From assembly GCA_910589115.1 (NCBI GenBank), contig CAJUSB010000061.1, positions 1-19,641 of the forward strand: DNA of 19,641 nucleotides, read 5' to 3'. Under the pieces are notes generated by a model, which saw only the letters and a program-made list of their open reading frames with translations, made no database searches and was not told the origin of the DNA. Origin of the DNA: an uncultured Clostridia bacterium. GTDB lineage: Bacteria > Bacillota > Clostridia > Oscillospirales > Butyricicoccaceae. Position 1 is the first letter of the stretch, and every line of letters starts with the position of its first letter. This document shows positions 16,468-19,641 of the stretch, piece by piece. The translations under genes were made by a program, and so were the position numbers.

Positions 16468-17316
16468 TTACGAAATTTCTTTCGCAATCACGCACCAGCG
16501 ATACGTGGACTGATTCTCGACACAAGTCACCAGCGTCAGCTGGTTTTCGGTCGAATCGTTCAGGCAGGATGTGTCATCATCGTCAATCTTATAGACGGAA
16601 ACCACTTCGTACTTTCGCGTGCCGATATTGGTGCTGTAAGTGATTTTATCGCCGCTTTTCAGCTTGTAAATCTTGCCAAAGTAGCTGCTGCGGTTATGCG
16701 CCGCCATTGCGACATTGCCATCCCAATAGGATGTTTCGGTGAAGTGGGTCGCACCCTTTTTCATGTTTGCAGTGGTTGTGCCGTCGTAGACTTTGACCGA
16801 AACATCGATCGCGGGGATTTTCAGCAAACCGATACTGCCATCGTCACGGGTAAGATCGGCGGCAGTCACATTTTTCTTGCTCGTAACACTGAAATTGTTG
16901 TTATCGTCGCTTGCCGTGCCAGGAGCCGCGCCGTTCACACTGGGTGGCATGACAATCGCACCACTGCCTCCGGGGGCGGTCAGCGAATTTTCGGCGCTGC
17001 TGCCGTTCCACGTGTACTTGTCGCTGCCGAGCTGCATCGGCGCAACGCCGGACAGATTCGGGGTCAGCAGGGAACCGGTGCCAGGGGTGTCCGCCGAGGG
17101 TGCACCAAAGGTCGGCGGAATGAACGCGCTGTCCTTGCTGCGATTGATGTTTTTCGTGTCGTGCATCGGTACGACCGTTACCGGCTCGACCGAGGTCGGG
17201 CTTCCAAACAATGCCTGATCGGCTCCGGCAAAGTCATACGTCAGGGCCGAAGCCGGGATAGACAGAGCCATCATTGTCAGGCAGGCTGTCGTCATAATCA
17301 TCAGGTTCTTCCTCAT
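16468..17316 (-). CDS. Sortase with cleavable-looking signal peptide and long N-terminal linker
   Basis: A 282-residue transpeptidase that joins LPxTG-type proteins to cell wall or to each other. The catalytic domain covers about residues 160-282: H207 (AAHNRSS), C265 (TLVTCVENQ) and R273 (YRWCVIA) make the triad. The N-terminus (basic start, hydrophobic core, SIPASA-L) looks like a signal peptide with a cleavage site near residue 24. About 130 residues rich in Ser, Pro, Gly and Asn follow before the domain, and no other membrane helix is seen. Most sortases keep a membrane anchor, so this one may be released or retained some other way. The ATG at 17316 has AAAGGAG upstream, and its first 83 bases overlap the preceding gene. 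The likely substrate is the LPKTG adhesin downstream. Confidence 0.88.
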   Translation of the reverse strand: MRKNLMIMTTACLTMMALSIPASALTYDFAGADQALFGSPTSVEPVTVVPMHDTKNINRSKDSAFIPPTFGAPSADTPGTGSLLTPNLSGVAPMQLGSDKYTWNGSSAENSLTAPGGSGAIVMPPSVNGAAPGTASDDNNNFSVTSKKNVTAADLTRDDGSIGLLKIPAIDVSVKVYDGTTTANMKKGATHFTETSYWDGNVAMAAHNRSSYFGKIYKLKSGDKITYSTNIGTRKYEVVSVYKIDDDDTSCLNDSTENQLTLVTCVENQSTYRWCVIAKEIS

Positions 17317-18346
17317 GTCTGCGCTCCTTTCGTAATCTTAATTTTTTCAACCCATTGCTGAGCTTTTGAAAATCAATGTGCCTGTATGCGTAGAGCAGCA
17401 GCGCGATTCCTCCGACACAGGCCAGCACGCTCAATCCAAAATGCAGCAGTTCTTTCCACGGCATGGGAACCGTGATTGGCTGCTCGGCTTCGGGCGGCTG
17501 CTCCGGCTCGTCCGGTTCCTGTATGATAGGCGTATCGAGTGACGGCTCGTCCTCGTCAACCTTGCCGGGAACGTCTGGCACAACGATGTTTCCCGCCGGA
17601 CGCTGCGCCGTTGGGTCAATCAGCTTGCCGATAAAAATCGCAGTGTAACGGGTCACGGGCGTATGGGATTTTACCAAAATTCCCGTATAATTCGCGCTGA
17701 CGCTGTACCCATCGACGTATTTGCTCTTTTGAGTGCCAGAATAGGTTGCAACAGCGGTATAACGGTCGCCGAGCGCGTAGCCGTCTACGTCGGCAGTGTT
17801 GCTGGTTTCCCACTTCACGCCGTCCAGATTATAGGTAATCCCGTTTTCTGTAGTGGTTTTCGGAACATTTTCGAGGTCTGCATCCGAAAAGTTAGGGTAA
17901 CGGCGAATCACGCTCACTTTCTTGCTCGACGAGCCATAACCGGCTACTTCGGAATGGATCGAATCCACGTCCAGCCGGAGAATCCCCTCGTAGCCGTCCT
18001 CGGTCTTACACTCTTTTTCGGATGCCAGAAGGGATAAAATCGCTTCTACGTCCTTGCTGGGGCTGGTTAAAGTAACGGTTTCGGTATGCTCTTTCGTTTC
18101 CGTTGTTTGAAGCGGGGTGTCGCGGGTGATTTCAAAAAAACCGTACTTGTACCCATCCAGCTCAAAGGAATCACGCGGGATATCGTCGGGGCTGTCCTCC
18201 GGGGTCAGCTCATAAATTTTCATCAGCTCAGGGCTGCTTCCAACCGCGCCAGCCTGCATCTCAGACGGGTACAGAGCCAGCGCGGAGGGCGTTAAAAACG
18301 CCGCGCACATCACAGCGGCGCAAAGTTTACGGTAGGGCATAATCAT
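17234..18346 (-). CDS. Secreted single-pass membrane protein of unknown function
   Basis: I do not recognise the family. The 370-residue protein has a signal peptide (residues 1-25, ending SALAL), an extracellular domain of about 215 residues rich in Thr, Ser, Asp and Tyr with repeated VDGY/ADVDGYA strings (187-214), a Pro/Glu/Asp-rich stalk (about 258-293), one membrane helix (about 301-321) and a cytoplasmic tail that is first basic (KKLRLRKERR) and then very acidic (EEEPDDYDDSLPDNDG). Stalk plus helix plus basic stop-transfer suggests a wall-spanning envelope receptor or docking protein. It starts two bases after the DUF3801 stop, with AAGAAAGG upstream (second in-frame ATG at 18340), and overlaps the sortase by 83 bases, so it belongs to the same operon and probably to the same surface process. 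Confidence 0.75.
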   Translation of the reverse strand: MIMPYRKLCAAVMCAAFLTPSALALYPSEMQAGAVGSSPELMKIYELTPEDSPDDIPRDSFELDGYKYGFFEITRDTPLQTTETKEHTETVTLTSPSKDVEAILSLLASEKECKTEDGYEGILRLDVDSIHSEVAGYGSSSKKVSVIRRYPNFSDADLENVPKTTTENGITYNLDGVKWETSNTADVDGYALGDRYTAVATYSGTQKSKYVDGYSVSANYTGILVKSHTPVTRYTAIFIGKLIDPTAQRPAGNIVVPDVPGKVDEDEPSLDTPIIQEPDEPEQPPEAEQPITVPMPWKELLHFGLSVLACVGGIALLLYAYRHIDFQKLSNGLKKLRLRKERRHEEEPDDYDDSLPDNDGSVYPGFGPDV

Positions 18347-18347
18347 A

Positions 18348-19007
18348 TTACCTTTCTTGGGATTTCTTTTTGGGCATTGGCAGGGCGCGGCGGCGTGGAC
18401 GGTCGGTTTCTTCCTCCAATGAAAGCACCGCAGGGAGACGGATAACCGGCGGCGTTTCGCGTTCCTGCGCGGATTCTCCCCGATGGCGCGGCTGCATCAG
18501 CCGGAGTGTCTCGCGCACGCTCGGACGTTCCTCAATCATAAGGGTAGGGGTTGGCGCGGGCAGTGAGTTCCGCCCGCGCACTGTCGATCCGTTCCCGAGT
18601 CGTGCGCGGGCGTCTGCTTTTTTTTCGGCTTCCGGTTCCGCGAGTTCATCGTAATGAATCCGCTCAAAAATACGGTTGATTTTGGCAGCGTCCTCCGCGC
18701 GGACAAGCAAATCGACCTCACTGCTTTCCTTATCATTGATGATGGAAAACAGCACGCCATAGCGCTTTGCTTCGCGGGTGAATGCTGCGATTTTGTCCTT
18801 CGGCAAAGGGACGACTTTCAATTCCTTGCCGTCCTGAAGGAGCCGCCGCAGGCTGGTTTTGCCCGCCAGCTTCTCACTATCTTTCATCAGCGCCATCACC
18901 AGCGCCGCAAGGTTTTTCGCGCCAAGCCCTGCCAGTTTTGCCGTCATTTCAGTGAATTGTATACCCTCGCGTGTGAGCTGGTCGGCGGCTGCGCTTGCTT
19001 CGCTCAT
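18348..19007 (-). CDS. DUF3801 / PcfB family relaxosome accessory protein
   Basis: A 219-residue cytoplasmic protein. Residues 1-120 form the conserved domain (helical QLTREG start, then KLAGLGAKNLAALVMAL, VVPLPKDKIAAFTREAKRYGV and SEVDLLVRAEDAAKINRIFERI). The rest is a variable, charged, probably disordered tail rich in Arg, Glu and Pro. PcfB of plasmid pCF10 helps the relaxase complex dock on the VirD4-type coupling protein, and this gene has the expected place between the relaxase and virD4. The ATG at 19007 has AAGGAG upstream. It lies inside the relaxase 3' end (59-base overlap). The family call is firm; the precise role is transferred from PcfB. Confidence 0.87.
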   Translation of the reverse strand: MSEASAAADQLTREGIQFTEMTAKLAGLGAKNLAALVMALMKDSEKLAGKTSLRRLLQDGKELKVVPLPKDKIAAFTREAKRYGVLFSIINDKESSEVDLLVRAEDAAKINRIFERIHYDELAEPEAEKKADARARLGNGSTVRGRNSLPAPTPTLMIEERPSVRETLRLMQPRHRGESAQERETPPVIRLPAVLSLEEETDRPRRRALPMPKKKSQER

Positions 19008-19641
19008 ATTCTTCGCGCTCCTTTCTTACCCGCGCTTCCTGCTCGTCGATCTGCCGCAGCTGTTCCTGTATACGCGGCGCAGTCTGTTCCACGGCTGCAA
19101 GCGTGCGCAGGTCACGGCGTAACTCTCGGAGCCTGTCGGCGATTTCGGAAAGCGCTGTTTCCTGTTTTTCGGGTTCATGCTTTAATTCCTTTCTCTTGTC
19201 CACAAGTTGTTGGATTTGACTTTTTATCTCGGTACAGCAGTCAATCATATCCTCGGAAGTTTCGATTTTGTACTTCGCGATTGCCTTATGCTGAACGACA
19301 ATCTTGTCCAGACGTATCACATCATCCATCAGCAAACGGCTGACGCGGCGGGGCTGCCTGCCTGCCCGTGAGCCGCGCAGGAGATACACATAGCGAAAAT
19401 ACAGGGCAATGAAACCTTTGTATTTTCGCCGCTTTGAGAGCCTCCCGCGATAACGGCAGTGGAAAACTTTCTTTTCAGGCGGCGGCATGGGGCGTTTGCC
19501 GCCGTAAGTGTAACGGTCGAGGATTCGCTGCTTGATTGCTTCCTCGGTATACTGCGCTCCTAAAGAACGCAGCCGCACAAACCGTTCCGCGCCCGGTCTG
19601 CGGATTGCCGTGTGCTTATAGCGCGGCGCGGTCTTGATGGC
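18949..19641 (-). CDS. Relaxase/mobilization nuclease, C-terminal part (5' end beyond the window)
   Basis: The frame is open to the right edge, so only the last 230 residues are visible. GTG at 19578 is an internal Val rather than a start: upstream codons read IKTAPRYKHTAIRRPGAERF in frame. The part seen matches the C-terminal region of Tn1549-type relaxases: the segment RLRSLGAQYTEEAIKQRIL, a basic stretch, a GRQPRRVSRLLMDDVIRLDKIV helix region and a long coiled coil (roughly the last 100 residues, rich in Lys, Glu, Gln and Arg). The N-terminal nuclease with its catalytic Tyr and His motifs lies outside the window. It would nick the origin of transfer. Its end overlaps the DUF3801 gene by 59 bases. 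Confidence 0.83.
   Translation of the reverse strand, partial: AIKTAPRYKHTAIRRPGAERFVRLRSLGAQYTEEAIKQRILDRYTYGGKRPMPPPEKKVFHCRYRGRLSKRRKYKGFIALYFRYVYLLRGSRAGRQPRRVSRLLMDDVIRLDKIVVQHKAIAKYKIETSEDMIDCCTEIKSQIQQLVDKRKELKHEPEKQETALSEIADRLRELRRDLRTLAAVEQTAPRIQEQLRQIDEQEARVRKEREEYERSKRSRRPAHTRGYTIH

Noticed and set aside
16424..16525. Transglutaminase-like gene start at 16525
   Set aside because: It would overlap the sortase end and put 34 further residues ahead of the signal peptide; no ribosome site supports it.
19576..19578. GTG as the relaxase start
   Set aside because: The frame is open to the window edge with family-like residues upstream, so this GTG is an internal Val codon.

Overview
The window is the conjugation core of an integrative and conjugative element (ICE) of the Tn1549-like type found in Clostridia. 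Gene families, moderately high GC, strong AAGGAGG-type ribosome sites and tight operon packing suggest a gut Oscillospirales/Clostridiales host, but no marker here fixes the species. Every convincing gene lies on the minus strand, so transcription runs from the high-coordinate end to the low one.

In transcription order: the C-terminal part of a relaxase (runs off the right edge), a DUF3801/PcfB-like accessory protein, an unrecognised secreted single-pass membrane protein, a sortase, a secreted transglutaminase-like protein, a hairpin terminator, a 2651-residue surface adhesin (thioester domain, 22 Cna_B-type modules, C-terminal LPKTG), a VirD4-type coupling ATPase, a Maff2/VirB2-like small membrane protein, a weaker terminator-like hairpin, a three-gene nucleic-acid-modification-like cassette (C5 cytosine methyltransferase with an in-frame TAG, radical SAM protein, PP-loop/PAPS-reductase-like protein), a VirB6-like channel protein, a PrgI/VirB3-like protein, and the 5' part of a VirB4 ATPase gene. 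The VirB4 reading frame is lost after codon 475, exactly where the sequence becomes GTGCGAC, the usual 5' end of a bacterial group II intron. The left edge is therefore probably inside an intron.

How the genes fit together: relaxase, DUF3801 protein and VirD4 would process the DNA and deliver it to the channel; VirB6, PrgI, VirB4 and the Maff2 protein would build the channel. The sortase, transglutaminase-like protein, membrane protein and giant adhesin look like a surface-assembly module embedded in the same operon, plausibly for mating-pair contact or host attachment.

The most interesting points are: (i) the adhesin's three-domain higher-order repeat and its LPKTG motif followed by only one residue; (ii) the sortase, which seems to be secreted rather than anchored; (iii) the methyltransferase, broken by six in-frame bases (TAG GCG) just before its catalytic Cys, and with a second long open frame that itself carries methylase-like strings; (iv) the probable intron in virB4. 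There is no gene-free stretch longer than about 100 bases.
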